From: Nitrospinaceae bacterium
Lineage (GTDB): Bacteria > Nitrospinota > Nitrospinia > Nitrospinales > Nitrospinaceae
Assembly: GCA_029261535.1 (NCBI GenBank)
Contig: JAJDBF010000002.1
Location: forward strand, 79,728 to 143,727
DNA: 64,000 nucleotides
Direction of reading: 5' to 3'
In this document: positions 54,724 to 63,577 of the stretch, piece after piece
Layout of the letters: each line of letters opens with the position of its first letter
Position numbering within the stretch: position 1 is the stretch's first letter
Position numbers and translations under genes: made by a program
Notes under the pieces: model-generated
What the model was told of the DNA's origin: nothing
Databases searched by the model: none
What the model saw: the letters and a program-made list of their open reading frames with translations, nothing else

Positions 54724-55088
54724 AAATCATATAATCCAAATAAAATCAATTAATTATGGGAGGCTTCGGGGCTCAGCTCCCGAACCAAAAGCCCTGAAAG
54801 TACCCGGTAGGTATTAAAGAAACCTTCGGCAGGTTGGGCCTCAATCTTAACCCCACGGCTGTGAAAATTACCCGCATTCAACCCATAACTCATTTAAAAA
54901 TAATAAGTTACCGGATGTGCTCAGTGGGGCCAGAGACCTTTTAAAAAGGCGGCCCCCCCTTTCGGGAATCCCTCTCCAGCGCGGCGACCGATCATGTTCA
55001 GGTGCAGATCAGTCTCTCGTAAGTTATTGAATAAGAGGATATTACCCGTAACTCGTTGATTTGTCAATTCTTATTTGGATGAATACAA
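54724..55088. other. 365-base gap, no gene seen
   Basis: Between the barrel-like gene and the terminator of repeat protein C. GAGGCTTCGGGGCTCAGCTC and related short inverted repeats near 54760-54840 could form RNA structure on either strand. I could not match a known riboswitch. Confidence 0.4.
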
Positions 55089-55123
55089 AACCGGGGAAGG
55101 CGCGTGATGCGCCTCCCCCGGTT
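55089..55123 (-). terminator. Terminator of repeat protein C
   Basis: On the minus strand, CCGGGGGAGGCGC, loop ATCA, CGCGCCTTCCCCGG then TTTTG. Preceded by the same AGGGATCATCCCGAACC block as for gene B. Confidence 0.88.
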
Positions 55124-55158
55124 CGGGATGATCCCTAAATGAAAATATTGCAGAAGTT

Positions 55159-57171
55159 CTACTGAGTCTGGAATAATCCTCCTGCACGCCAATCGACAGT
55201 GCCAACGGATGATCTGCTCAGTCCACCACTGACGCTCGCCTCGCTTCCAGAAGCAATATTACTCCGACCGCCACTGACGTTTGCCCCGACACCCGTTGCC
55301 TGGTTGAGTACCCCGCCACTGACTGTGGAAGATGTTCCAGAGGCGGTATTGGTCCCTCCACCGAGAATACTGGCGTGAAGACCGGTTGCGGAATTGTTAA
55401 ATCCGCCGCTGATGCTGGAATTAGCCCCGGATGCATTGCCATCCTTGCCGCCGCTGATGCTGGCAGATTCACCAGCAACTGTGTTGTTAAATCCGCCGCT
55501 GACGCTGGAAAAAGGCCAGGTTGCGCTGTTTTGCCGTCCACCGCTGATGCTGGCAGAGTCTCCGGAAGCGGTGTTATTCCAACCACCGCTGACACTGGAA
55601 TGAATGGCAGTCGCGTCGTTGTTCCGTCCACCACTGACATTCGTATAAGCGTGAGAAGCCAAATTGGTGAGGCCGCCACTAACGCTTGCCTGGGTTCCGG
55701 AAGCCGTATTGGACCGCCCGCCGCTAATACCGGAATAGGAACCGGAAGCGAGATTGGCCCAGCCTCCACTGATGCTGGAGTATATTCCGGAGGCAGTATT
55801 GTTATTACCACCGCTGACGCTGGAAGCAGTGGAGGAAGCAAGGCTGGAGTCACCACCGCTGATACTGGAATAAGACCCGGATGCGGTGTTGCGTTGCCCG
55901 CCGCTAATGCTGGAGCCAAATGCCATTGCCTGGTTGCGAACACCCCCGGTAACTGATGCATAATTATTGCCAGATACGTTATCCAAACCTGCCACTACGG
56001 CACCGTAACGGGAGTAATTCAGGCCTTTGCCAACGATCAGGTTATGCGAACCTGTTTTGTCGCTCGCGGGAAGTCCCGCACCCATAAACGGGAAGATGTT
56101 TTCGTTATAACCAATGATGATGTTGCCCTTGCCATTGACTGTTCCACTTGTCAAGCCGGAACCGGACACCACCTGCAAATTCATGTTGGTCAGTCGCAGG
56201 GTTGTGCCGATGCGCGAAACACCGGTGAAGCGTGTCTGCAATTCAGCCACGTCTGTGGTCAATCCCGCAATATCAGGCACGACGATAGCGGTGATCTGAT
56301 TTTGCAGGTCAACATCCGTTGCCATTAAAGCCGTGTCCTTGGTTTGCAGGGCCGTAATGCTGGCATCTTGCGTCCCCTGACTGACCATCAAACCACCGAC
56401 ATTGGTTTGAAGGACTCCCACTTCAGTGGTCAAAGCTAAATTACTGGTAAACAATCCAGAGATAGTGGTGTCCTGCGTCCCTTGACTGGTTTGCAGAGCA
56501 GTGATGGCGGTAGCATTGGTCGCAATTCCGGTCACATCCGGAATAACAATGTTGCCAATTGCCGTGGTATTCGTGGCAATCGCCGTGTCCTGCGCACCTT
56601 GACTTGTTTGCAACGCGGTGATGTTGGTATCTTGAGTTGCCTGACTGGTTTGCAAGGCAGTGATACTAGTGTCATGCGCCAACTGCCCTGTCAGTAAGGT
56701 CGCGATGTTGGTGTCTTGAACGCCTTGACTGGTCTGTAACGCGGTGATGCTGGTGTCATGCGCCAACTGCCCTGTCAGCAAGGTCGCGATGTTGGTGTCC
56801 TGAGTTCCCTGACCGGTCTGCAGGGTAGTGATGCTGGTGTCATGCGCCAACTGCCCCGTTTGCAAAGTTGCGATGCTAGTATCTTGCGTTCCCTGGCTGG
56901 TTTGCAAAGTGCCCACATCAGTTTGTAATCCTGTGACAGAAGCTTGCAAGACAGCAACATCCAACGCCTGAGCGGACAGCGCATTGAGGATGGCAACGAT
57001 GTCTGGTTGCAAGGCCGAAAACAAAGTAAAGAGCTGAGTCGAGAGCAATTCAACATTTGCCATCTGACCTTCAAGCGTCGTCAAACGCTGCTCCACAGTT
57101 TGTGCCTGTACGGGCATGGAAATAGTGAGCGCGAAAAACAGAACGGCACTCCCCAGCAATATCTTTTTCAT
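55159..57171 (-). CDS. Secreted stalk-and-head repeat protein C (YadA-like repeats)
   Basis: A 670-residue paralog of A and B, on the opposite strand 43 kb away. Signal peptide residues 1-24 (MKKILLGSAVLFFALTISMP-VQAQ). The stalk (about 25-312) has 14-residue units of the ALQTSQGTQDT and TLLTGQLAHDTSI types and one IGNIVIPDVTGIATN spacer. The neck (about 313-405) keeps IIIGYNENIF and GSHNLIVGKGLNYSRYG. Residues 406-660 are exactly 17 head repeats, all 15 residues. The cap is WRAGGLFQTQ. Repeats 8-9 are nearly identical to repeats 9-10 of protein A, one unit out of register. No membrane anchor. Confidence 0.85.
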   Translation of the reverse strand: MKKILLGSAVLFFALTISMPVQAQTVEQRLTTLEGQMANVELLSTQLFTLFSALQPDIVAILNALSAQALDVAVLQASVTGLQTDVGTLQTSQGTQDTSIATLQTGQLAHDTSITTLQTGQGTQDTNIATLLTGQLAHDTSITALQTSQGVQDTNIATLLTGQLAHDTSITALQTSQATQDTNITALQTSQGAQDTAIATNTTAIGNIVIPDVTGIATNATAITALQTSQGTQDTTISGLFTSNLALTTEVGVLQTNVGGLMVSQGTQDASITALQTKDTALMATDVDLQNQITAIVVPDIAGLTTDVAELQTRFTGVSRIGTTLRLTNMNLQVVSGSGLTSGTVNGKGNIIIGYNENIFPFMGAGLPASDKTGSHNLIVGKGLNYSRYGAVVAGLDNVSGNNYASVTGGVRNQAMAFGSSISGGQRNTASGSYSSISGGDSSLASSTASSVSGGNNNTASGIYSSISGGWANLASGSYSGISGGRSNTASGTQASVSGGLTNLASHAYTNVSGGRNNDATAIHSSVSGGWNNTASGDSASISGGRQNSATWPFSSVSGGFNNTVAGESASISGGKDGNASGANSSISGGFNNSATGLHASILGGGTNTASGTSSTVSGGVLNQATGVGANVSGGRSNIASGSEASVSGGLSRSSVGTVDWRAGGLFQTQ
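55192..55956 (-). repeat. 17 tandem 45-bp coding repeats (head of protein C)
   Basis: Units such as SVSGGWNNTASGDSA and SILGGGTNTASGTSS. No unit differs from 15 residues. Confidence 0.9.
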
Positions 57172-57293
57172 GATGGACTCCTCTCCAAAATTAATCTGTT
57201 GTCGCCGCTAAGGTAAAAAGCTTTCGGCGTACTAAATCAATCTTCCCCAAAAGATTCTGTAAGTGATTATGTGTGGAGAGAAAACTAAGTCAA
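57172..57293 (-). promoter_or_regulatory. Promoter and leader of repeat protein C
   Basis: On the minus strand, TTGACT (57288-57293), 17 bases, ATAATC (57265-57270). The leader has the hairpin GCCGAAAGCTTTTTACCTTA then GCGGC (57204-57228), and the region from ACAGAATCTTTTGGGGAAGA to the ribosome site is near-identical to gene B's leader. Confidence 0.7.
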
Positions 57294-57395
57294 GAGTAGA
57301 TTTGGTGGGCGGATAGAGAGGAGAGCAGATAGAGGAGCAAGGTCGATAAAATACAGGGGGTTCTGAGGCGACAGTAAATATTAGAGAAGTTCCTT

Positions 57396-57731
57396 TCAGA
57401 TTTGTTTGACAGGCAGGGTAACGACAAAGCGAATTGCCTTTTCCATATAGTCTTGCAGTTGGTCTTCTTCGGCAATCGCTTCCGGGGCGACCATGACCCA
57501 GCCCTTCATCACCTTGCCGGTCAGGTCCATCGGTTTGGTGTAGTCGTCTTTCAACACCTCATCGGCTCCTTCAAGTCCTAATCGCAAAATCAAATAATCC
57601 TTGTAGATGCCGAAGGTCATGTTGCCGTTCAGCATGAAACCGATACCGCCGAACATTTTCTTTTGTATCAGGCCCTGGCGGGAGTCAACGAGACCTTCCA
57701 TCCGCTCGGCCAGTCCTTTGTCGTAGGGCAT
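57396..57731 (-). CDS. TfoX/Sxy N-terminal-domain protein
   Basis: A 111-residue protein matching the TfoX N-terminal domain: KKMFGGIGFMLNGNMTFGIY, then YLILRLGLEGADEVLKDDY and MKGWVMVAPEAI. Full TfoX (a competence regulator) has a second domain that is missing here, as in the many stand-alone homologues of unknown role. It lies 18 bases after the hldE stop, the last gene of the def-to-tfoX run. Competence is not supported by other genes. Confidence 0.85.
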   Translation of the reverse strand: MPYDKGLAERMEGLVDSRQGLIQKKMFGGIGFMLNGNMTFGIYKDYLILRLGLEGADEVLKDDYTKPMDLTGKVMKGWVMVAPEAIAEEDQLQDYMEKAIRFVVTLPVKQI

Positions 57732-57749
57732 GGTGATGGGGGTGAAGTT

Positions 57750-59213
57750 TTATTTATGGTTTTCCAGGATTTTTGCGACGGTGCCGCTGGTGGAGTGACC
57801 TTTGACGATGGGGATCAACTCGACGTGTGCGCCGTAGCCTTCGACGATCTCGCGTCCGATGACTTCATCGATTTTATAATCGTCACCTTTCACCAGTATG
57901 TCTGGTCGGATTTCCCGGATGAGATTCTCCGGCGTGTCTTCATCAAACAGGGTGATGAAATCCACATACCTGAGTGCCGCTAAAATATCCGCTCGCTCCT
58001 GTTCAGTTTTGATGGGCCGCTCCGGTCCCTTGAGGGACTTGACCGAGTTATCGCTGTTGAGGCCGATCACCAAGATATCACCGAGGGCTTTGGCTTTTTG
58101 TAAAAATTCGATATGCCCGGCGTGGATGATATCGAAACATCCGTTGGTGAACACGACCGACCGACCGCAACTTTTGGCAAGGCTCACGACTTTTTTTACT
58201 TCGTCGAGCGGCATCAGGGCCGGCGCATTGCTGAATTGCTGATCTTCGATGAATCGTTGAATTTCTTCCCGCGTGACCACGGCGGTGCCGACTTTACCCA
58301 CCACAATGCCTGCCGCATTATTAGCCAGCCACGCCGCTTCTTCCATATCCAAACCTTGCGCCAGTGCCAGTCCAAAAACGCTGATGACGGTATCGCCTGC
58401 TCCTGTCACATCGAACACTTCGCGGGCCATGGTTTCAACTTCAAACGGTTTCTGACCTTTGCGATACAGCACCATCCCTTCTTTGCCTCGGGTGATCAGT
58501 ATGGCTTCCGCCTTTGTTAAATTGATCAGGTATTCGGCTGAACGATTGAGGTCTTCCCGTGAGGACAGTTTAATAGGAGCGACGCGCTCCACCTCGCGTT
58601 CATTCGGGGTGATAGCGGTGGCACCATTGTATTTTGTAAATTCCGTTCCCTTGGGGTCAACGATCACCGGTTTCCTGGAGTTTTTCGCACGGTGCATGAT
58701 GGCGTTGATAATTTTTTCTGTGAGGATACCTTTTTCGTAGTCCGAGCAAATAACGGCATCGATCGTTGGCAGGGTTTTGTTGATGTACTCGATGAATTTA
58801 TTTTCAGTTTTTTCAGTGATAGGTCTATTGTCTTCTTTATCGATGCGCAACATTTGCTGGTTGTTGGCGATCAGACGGATTTTTGATGTTGTCGGACGGT
58901 GCACGAACGGCCTCACTCCATCGGCATTGATGCCGCGACTGTGAATGAGGTTGTACAGCCGTTCCCCTTTTTCATCCTGCCCGATGCCACCCACCAACAG
59001 TACTTCACAGCCGAGTGCGATGAGGTTGTTGGCGACATTCGCGGCACCGCCCAGTGCCAGGTTTTCGGATTTGGATTCGAGGATCGGCACTGGTGCTTCC
59101 GGCGATATCCGGGTGACCGAGCCCCAGATGTATTCGTCGAGAATGAGGTCGCCGACCACCAGAATACGAGGCGTTTTTTCGTCTTTGAAAAATGATTGAG
59201 TTCGTTCCTGCAT
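57750..59213 (-). CDS. hldE: Bifunctional heptose kinase/adenylyltransferase HldE
   Basis: A 487-residue bifunctional enzyme for ADP-heptose. The N-terminal ribokinase-type part (about 1-320) has DLILDEYIWGSVTRISPEAP and the catalytic VFDVTGAGDTVIS. The C-terminal cytidylyltransferase-type part (about 345-487) has VFTNGCFDIIHAGHIEFLQK with the HxGH nucleotide motif, and the late GHSTSGTVAKIL. It phosphorylates heptose 7-phosphate at O1 and then adenylylates heptose 1-phosphate. The final epimerase HldD is at 12365. It lies 20 bases after radC. Confidence 0.95.
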   Translation of the reverse strand: MQERTQSFFKDEKTPRILVVGDLILDEYIWGSVTRISPEAPVPILESKSENLALGGAANVANNLIALGCEVLLVGGIGQDEKGERLYNLIHSRGINADGVRPFVHRPTTSKIRLIANNQQMLRIDKEDNRPITEKTENKFIEYINKTLPTIDAVICSDYEKGILTEKIINAIMHRAKNSRKPVIVDPKGTEFTKYNGATAITPNEREVERVAPIKLSSREDLNRSAEYLINLTKAEAILITRGKEGMVLYRKGQKPFEVETMAREVFDVTGAGDTVISVFGLALAQGLDMEEAAWLANNAAGIVVGKVGTAVVTREEIQRFIEDQQFSNAPALMPLDEVKKVVSLAKSCGRSVVFTNGCFDIIHAGHIEFLQKAKALGDILVIGLNSDNSVKSLKGPERPIKTEQERADILAALRYVDFITLFDEDTPENLIREIRPDILVKGDDYKIDEVIGREIVEGYGAHVELIPIVKGHSTSGTVAKILENHK

Positions 59214-59233
59214 AAACTTTTTGGGGAAGGGGT

Positions 59234-59935
59234 TTAAAGAAGCCCTTCATCGGCAAAACTGTAAAAATCGTCATGACCGATGATGATGTGATCGAGCAGT
59301 TTGATGCCGATGATCTCGCCTGTTTTGCTGACGCGATGCGTGATTTCGATATCTGCCGAACTCGGTACCGGGTCGCCACTCGGGTGATTGTGTAGCAATA
59401 CGATGGAAGATGCCGATTCCTTGATCGCCGGGATCATCACCTCGCGAGGATGGACAATGCTTTGATTGACACTGCCCTCTGAAATGGTGAGGTCTTTGAT
59501 GATGTGCAGTTTGGGATTGAGCAGAACCACTTTCACCACTTCTTTTTTCAGATTGCGCATGAAAGGTCCGAACTGCTCAAAGAAGTCCCGGCTGGTTTTC
59601 ATTTTGGTTCGCTTGCCGCCGCCCTTCTGCGACATCATGCGTTTGCCCATTTCCAGAGCGGCTTTTACCTGTGCGGCTTTGGCGTTGCCAAAACCTTTTA
59701 CCGCAGTGATTTCAGGAACGGAAGCCCCGTCGACATGATAAAAATTACCGAATTTCTGGATGAGGTCCCGCCCCAGATCGACCGCGTTTTTTTTTGACCG
59801 CTGGTCCCCGGTGCTGATCACCACGCCAACCAGTTGCGCATCGGAAAGTCCGTTACAACCAAATTTAATCAGGCGTTCGCGGGGCCGTTCATCTTCCGGC
59901 CAGTGCTTGATTGAGTGTGCTTTGGAATCGGCCAT
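59234..59935 (-). CDS. radC: RadC family protein (JAB domain)
   Basis: A 233-residue RadC. The N-terminal helix-hairpin-helix-like part (WPEDERPRERLIKFGCNGLS and ITAVKGFGNAKAAQVKAALE) is followed by the JAB/MPN+ domain with LLHNHPSGDPVPSSADIEIT, the zinc-metalloprotease-like HxHP...D signature. Despite the name, a repair role is not established. The gene follows UDP-xylose synthase by 2 bases, so they are co-translated. Confidence 0.93.
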   Translation of the reverse strand: MADSKAHSIKHWPEDERPRERLIKFGCNGLSDAQLVGVVISTGDQRSKKNAVDLGRDLIQKFGNFYHVDGASVPEITAVKGFGNAKAAQVKAALEMGKRMMSQKGGGKRTKMKTSRDFFEQFGPFMRNLKKEVVKVVLLNPKLHIIKDLTISEGSVNQSIVHPREVMIPAIKESASSIVLLHNHPSGDPVPSSADIEITHRVSKTGEIIGIKLLDHIIIGHDDFYSFADEGLL

Positions 59936-59937
59936 GG

Positions 59938-60882
59938 TCAGGGTGCAGGAAACCCGAGTTCTTCCCTAAAGTAATCGAGGGTTGCCTTGATTCCCGTTTC
60001 AAGTTCGACGGTGGGTTGCCAGTCGAGTTTCTCGCGGGCAAGGGATATGTCGGGCCGACGCACTTTGGGGTCGTCCTCCGGCAATGGTTTGAACTCGATT
60101 GTACTCTGGCTCCCGGTGACTTGCAAAATTTTCTCGGCCATGGAGAGCAGGGTCATCTCTGCCGGATTGCCAATGTTGACCGGATTGTGATAACCCGACA
60201 TCATCAGGCGATACAGGCCTTCGACCAAGTCGGAGACGTAGCAGAAACTTCGGGTCTGGCTTCCATCACCAAATACGGTAAGCGATTCTCCTCGCAATGC
60301 CTGGGACATGAACGCCGGAATCGCTCGACCATCATTGGTCCGCATGCGCGGACCGTAGGTGTTGAAGATGCGCACGATGCGGGTGTCGAGGTTATAGGTC
60401 CGATGATAAGCCATGGTGATAGCTTCGGAAAATCTTTTGGGCTCGTCGTAAACACTGCGCGGACCGATAGGATTCACGTTGCCCCAGTAGCTCTCGGTTT
60501 GCGGATGCTCAAGAGGATCGCCGTAAACCTCAGAAGTCGATGCCATCAGAAAGGAAGCGTTTTTGCTTCGCGCCAGATCCAGCGCATTGCCGGTGCCGAT
60601 GGATCCCACCTTGATCGTTTCTATGGGGAGCTTAAGATAGTCGATGGGGCTTGCCGGGGAAGCGAATTGATACAAATAGTCCAGGTCACCTTCGAGTTTA
60701 ATAGGCTCGGTGATGTCGTGGTTGATAAACTGGAACGCATCATTTTTTATGTGCGTAATGTTGTCTTCACTGCCGGTGATGAGGTTGTCCATGCAGATCA
60801 CCTCGTGCCCGTGGTCCAGCAAATATTCGCAGAGATGCGACCCGACAAAGCCCGCTCCGCCGGTGACTAATGATTTTGGCAT
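59938..60882 (-). CDS. UDP-glucuronate decarboxylase (UDP-xylose synthase)
   Basis: A 314-residue extended-SDR enzyme that makes UDP-xylose from UDP-glucuronate. [20 protein letters not shown] binds [23 protein letters not shown] and [16 protein letters not shown] are typical of UXS proteins, with [19 protein letters not shown] giving the Tyr-xxx-Lys pair. [18 protein letters not shown] and the C-terminal [16 protein letters not shown] complete it. It probably supplies xylose to a surface polysaccharide. It follows fmt by 19 bases. Confidence 0.92.
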   Translation of the reverse strand: MPKSLVTGGAGFVGSHLCEYLLDHGHEVICMDNLITGSEDNITHIKNDAFQFINHDITEPIKLEGDLDYLYQFASPASPIDYLKLPIETIKVGSIGTGNALDLARSKNASFLMASTSEVYGDPLEHPQTESYWGNVNPIGPRSVYDEPKRFSEAITMAYHRTYNLDTRIVRIFNTYGPRMRTNDGRAIPAFMSQALRGESLTVFGDGSQTRSFCYVSDLVEGLYRLMMSGYHNPVNIGNPAEMTLLSMAEKILQVTGSQSTIEFKPLPEDDPKVRRPDISLAREKLDWQPTVELETGIKATLDYFREELGFPAP

Positions 60883-60901
60883 TGAGTTTTCCTCTGGTGT
60901 G

Positions 60902-61849
60902 TTATTTTTTCTCAGAGCCGGAGCTCAATAGCATTCCCTGTTTCACCGGATGTCCGGCAAGAAAACTTTTTACATCCATGCGTTTTTTTCCTTCCGGCTG
61001 AATCTCTTTCAGGATCAGGCGGCCTTCCTGTGTGCCGATTTCAATTCCATAGTCCGAGACGCGGACGATTTCCCCCGGCGTGTCCGTGCTGGAACCGGAA
61101 CCCGTTTCTGTTTTGCCCAGCCGCCATCGTTTATTGTCGAAGTAGGTGTAAGACCCCGGCCACGGTTCCAGGCCGCGAACGCGATTGTGTATCGTCCCGG
61201 CCGATTGATTCCAGTCGACGAGTCCATCGGACTTGTTCATTTTTGGGGCCATCGTGGCCAGAGCGGAATCCTGAGGCTCCGGCGTGAGGTCGCCTGCTTC
61301 GAGCCGGTTGAGTGTGATCAATGCAAGCTCAGCTCCCATTTCAGATAAGGTGTCGTGCAGGTCCCGCGCATTGTGGTGAGGTTCGATGGTCATGCTGGAT
61401 TTTAGCAGGATGTCGCCGGTGTCCATCCCCGCATCCATTTTCATGGTGGTCACGCCAGTTTCCTTATCGCCGTTGATGATCGCCCAGTTGATCGGAGCGG
61501 CCCCGCGGTATTTCGGAAGCAATGACGCGTGAATGTTCATGCAAAACAGTTTCGGAGTTTCCAGCAGGGCGAGCTTTAATATTTGCCCGTAAGCGATGAC
61601 GACAATGACATCCGGTTTGAGTTCAGCGATTTGCTCTATGAATTCCGGAGCACTGGCTTTCGGCGGTTGCCACACAGTCAGCCCTTGCTCCAGCGCGTAG
61701 GCTTTGATCGGCGTTGCGACCACTGTTCTGCCTCTCCCTTTAGGCTTATCCGGCTGAGTGATTACCGCAGATACATGATGCGTCGATTCCTGCAATCGTC
61801 TGAGTGTTGGCAGGGCAAAATCCGGCGTGCCCATGAAGACAAGGTTCAT
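60902..61849 (-). CDS. fmt: Methionyl-tRNA formyltransferase
   Basis: A 315-residue Fmt of normal size that formylates initiator Met-t[22 protein letters not shown] starts the formyltransferase domain; [20 protein letters not shown] holds the catalytic Asn and His, and [14 protein letters not shown] follows. The C-terminal OB-like domain is present ([19 protein letters not shown]). The ATG at 61849 overlaps the TGA of def (ATGA), so I chose it over the frame opening at 61867. Confidence 0.96.
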   Translation of the reverse strand: MNLVFMGTPDFALPTLRRLQESTHHVSAVITQPDKPKGRGRTVVATPIKAYALEQGLTVWQPPKASAPEFIEQIAELKPDVIVVIAYGQILKLALLETPKLFCMNIHASLLPKYRGAAPINWAIINGDKETGVTTMKMDAGMDTGDILLKSSMTIEPHHNARDLHDTLSEMGAELALITLNRLEAGDLTPEPQDSALATMAPKMNKSDGLVDWNQSAGTIHNRVRGLEPWPGSYTYFDNKRWRLGKTETGSGSSTDTPGEIVRVSDYGIEIGTQEGRLILKEIQPEGKKRMDVKSFLAGHPVKQGMLLSSGSEKK

Positions 61850-62370
61850 GCGTTGCCCTTTAACCATTTCTTGAATTTACGTTTTAGAATATCGCGTTTG
61901 ACCTTGCTCAACATATCCCAAAACAACTTGCCATTGAGGTGATCCATTTCATGCTGGAACGCACGCGCCATATAATCTTCAACCTCCAGCCGCACATCCT
62001 TGCCGTCAAGATCGACCCCCTTGACTTCCACCCGTTTGGCCCGCTTGATGTCCGCAAAAATTTCCGGAATGCTGAGACACCCTTCCTGCCCGATCTGCTC
62101 TTCCTCCATCGAAGTGATTTCAGGATTGACGATGATCAACGGTTCGTGTTGCTCCGGTTTTTCTTCGGGCGATTTAAAACCCAGATCAACGGCGATCAGG
62201 CGTTCGGAAATTCCCACCTGATTGGCGGCAAGCCCCACGCCCTGGGAATCGAACATGGTTTCAATCATGTCCTCGGAAAGATCAACCAAACCCTGATTTA
62301 TATTTTCAATCGCATTACATTTTCTGCGAAGAACAGGGTCCAGACAATGTCGAATAGTTAAGATAGCCAT
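61846..62370 (-). CDS. def: Peptide deformylase
   Basis: A 174-residue deformylase. Motif 1 is GVGLAANQVG (residues 44-53), motif 2 EGCLSIPE with the metal Cys, and motif 3 FQHEMDHLNGKLF with the HExxH pair. It removes the formyl group from nascent proteins. Overlaps fmt by four bases, and starts the run def-fmt-UXS-radC-hldE-tfoX-like. Confidence 0.97.
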   Translation of the reverse strand: MAILTIRHCLDPVLRRKCNAIENINQGLVDLSEDMIETMFDSQGVGLAANQVGISERLIAVDLGFKSPEEKPEQHEPLIIVNPEITSMEEEQIGQEGCLSIPEIFADIKRAKRVEVKGVDLDGKDVRLEVEDYMARAFQHEMDHLNGKLFWDMLSKVKRDILKRKFKKWLKGNA

Positions 62371-62694
62371 GATTTTTTTAGCCGGGACGGGGCCCGCAAG
62401 GGACGGGTTTGCAGTCGGGTTCTATGCCGCAGACGTTGGTTTCACAAAGAGTTAAGATAACACCGGTTGCCACGGGAGTGTAGACTAAACCCTGAAAAAA
62501 TCAACCACCCACTAGCGTTGGGGCGATGCACAACCTGTTGCTCTATAACACTGGAATTTTAATACACCTTCTCTCGCGCACCACCTGTCTGCAGAGGGCC
62601 TGGAATTGGGCTATATGATGAGGCTATTTAATGTATAGTGTTTTTCCCGGCGGGGAGTTTTGATCAAAATTTTCTCGATTAAAAAGGATTCTTG
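62371..62694. other. 324-base gap, no gene seen
   Basis: Divergent upstream region of def and the DUF6165 gene. Nothing beyond short GC-rich stretches (GGGACGGGGCCCGC) and one AAAAAGGATT ribosome site next to 62695. Confidence 0.5.
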
Positions 62695-63096
62695 ATGAAT
62701 TTAAAAGTGGAAGTGTCGGTTGGCGAGTTCCTCGATAAAATGACCATTCTGGAAATCAAGTCCGAGCGGATTCGGGATGCAGGAAAACTGGAAAATGTCC
62801 GGAAGGAGCTGGCGTTGTTGCAGAAAACCTGGCAAGCATCGCACCTGGCTGAATCGAATGTGAGTGAGAAACTCGGCGAACTTAAAAAGGTGAACGAAGC
62901 CCTGTGGGAAATCGAGGATCACATTCGCGTGAAAGAATCGCTAGGGGAATTCGATAAGGAGTTTATCGAATTGGCGCGGTCGGTGTATATACAAAACGAT
63001 CTGCGAGCGGAAGTTAAACGCGAATTGAATGTGGCGTTGGGTTCGGATTTAGTTGAAGAGAAATCCTACGCCGATTACACCCGGAAAAAAATCTGA
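62695..63096 (+). CDS. DUF6165 family protein
   Basis: A 133-residue, highly charged helical protein. MNLKVEVSVGEFLDKMTILE followed by IKSERIRDAGKLENVRKEL is the family's beginning, and a long coiled-coil-like helix continues (VSEKLGELKKVNEALWEIED). It ends SYADYTRKKI. DUF6165 proteins are often beside polysaccharide genes, but no function is known. AAAAAGGATTCTTG precedes the ATG at 62695; an in-frame TTG three bases earlier is less likely. Converges with the SRPBCC gene 10 bases away. Confidence 0.85.
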   Translation: MNLKVEVSVGEFLDKMTILEIKSERIRDAGKLENVRKELALLQKTWQASHLAESNVSEKLGELKKVNEALWEIEDHIRVKESLGEFDKEFIELARSVYIQNDLRAEVKRELNVALGSDLVEEKSYADYTRKKI

Positions 63097-63106
63097 GCAG
63101 GTGCGC

Positions 63107-63577
63107 TCAGTCTGAATAAGGGTAGCTATTGTTGAACGGATCACCCTTGCCGGTTTCGACAAATTGTTTGAGGCTACTGCCGAGAAAATGATCCCAACCG
63201 GCGACGCAAATGGCGTGACATTCCATGTCGGGGGTCAATCCTTCGTGCCGGAAAGTCAGTTCTGTGCCGGTGTCGCCGTCCGGCGCGAGCGAAAAGGCTA
63301 CGGTGGTGCCAACCCATTCGTTGGTTCTTTTCAGGAGTCCCGGCAGGTGATGGTATTGATCGGTGCATAGCCAGACGACTTCCTGATTGGGCGATAAGGA
63401 TTCGATCCGAAACGTCCAGTGGGTCTTGCCGAAACGAAACGTGGCGGAACCACCCGGCGTTGAATCGACCTCACAGTCTTCCGTCCACCAACCCATGAGC
63501 CCGGCCTGCGTTGACAGCGCATCATAGACCTTGGCAGGTGGAGTGTTTAACTTTAGAATGCAGGAATAAGCGTCCAT
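63107..63577 (-). CDS. SRPBCC (AHSA1-like) domain protein
   Basis: A 156-residue START/SRPBCC-fold protein. LNTPPAKVYDALSTQAGLMG opens the fold, then WWTEDCEVDSTPGG, LSPNQEVVWLC and ELTFRHEGL. The long C-terminal helix (CVAGWDHFLGSSLKQFVETG) is typical of the AHSA1/polyketide-cyclase-like group. These bind hydrophobic ligands; the ligand here is unknown. A hairpin CTGAGC/GCTCAG (63093-63110) spans the gap to the convergent DUF6165 stop. Confidence 0.85.
   Translation of the reverse strand: MDAYSCILKLNTPPAKVYDALSTQAGLMGWWTEDCEVDSTPGGSATFRFGKTHWTFRIESLSPNQEVVWLCTDQYHHLPGLLKRTNEWVGTTVAFSLAPDGDTGTELTFRHEGLTPDMECHAICVAGWDHFLGSSLKQFVETGKGDPFNNSYPYSD

Noticed and set aside
54750..54840. Possible riboswitch upstream of the barrel-like gene
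   Set aside because: I compared it with cyclic-di-GMP, SAM, TPP and cobalamin patterns by eye and found no real match beyond a short CCGGTAGGTA.
57396..57731. Natural competence locus suggested by the TfoX-like protein
   Set aside because: Only the N-terminal domain is present and no com genes are in the window; stand-alone homologues are common outside competence.
59234..59935. RadC as a marker of a mobile element
   Set aside because: It sits in a coupled housekeeping operon with def, fmt and hldE rather than next to phage or island genes.
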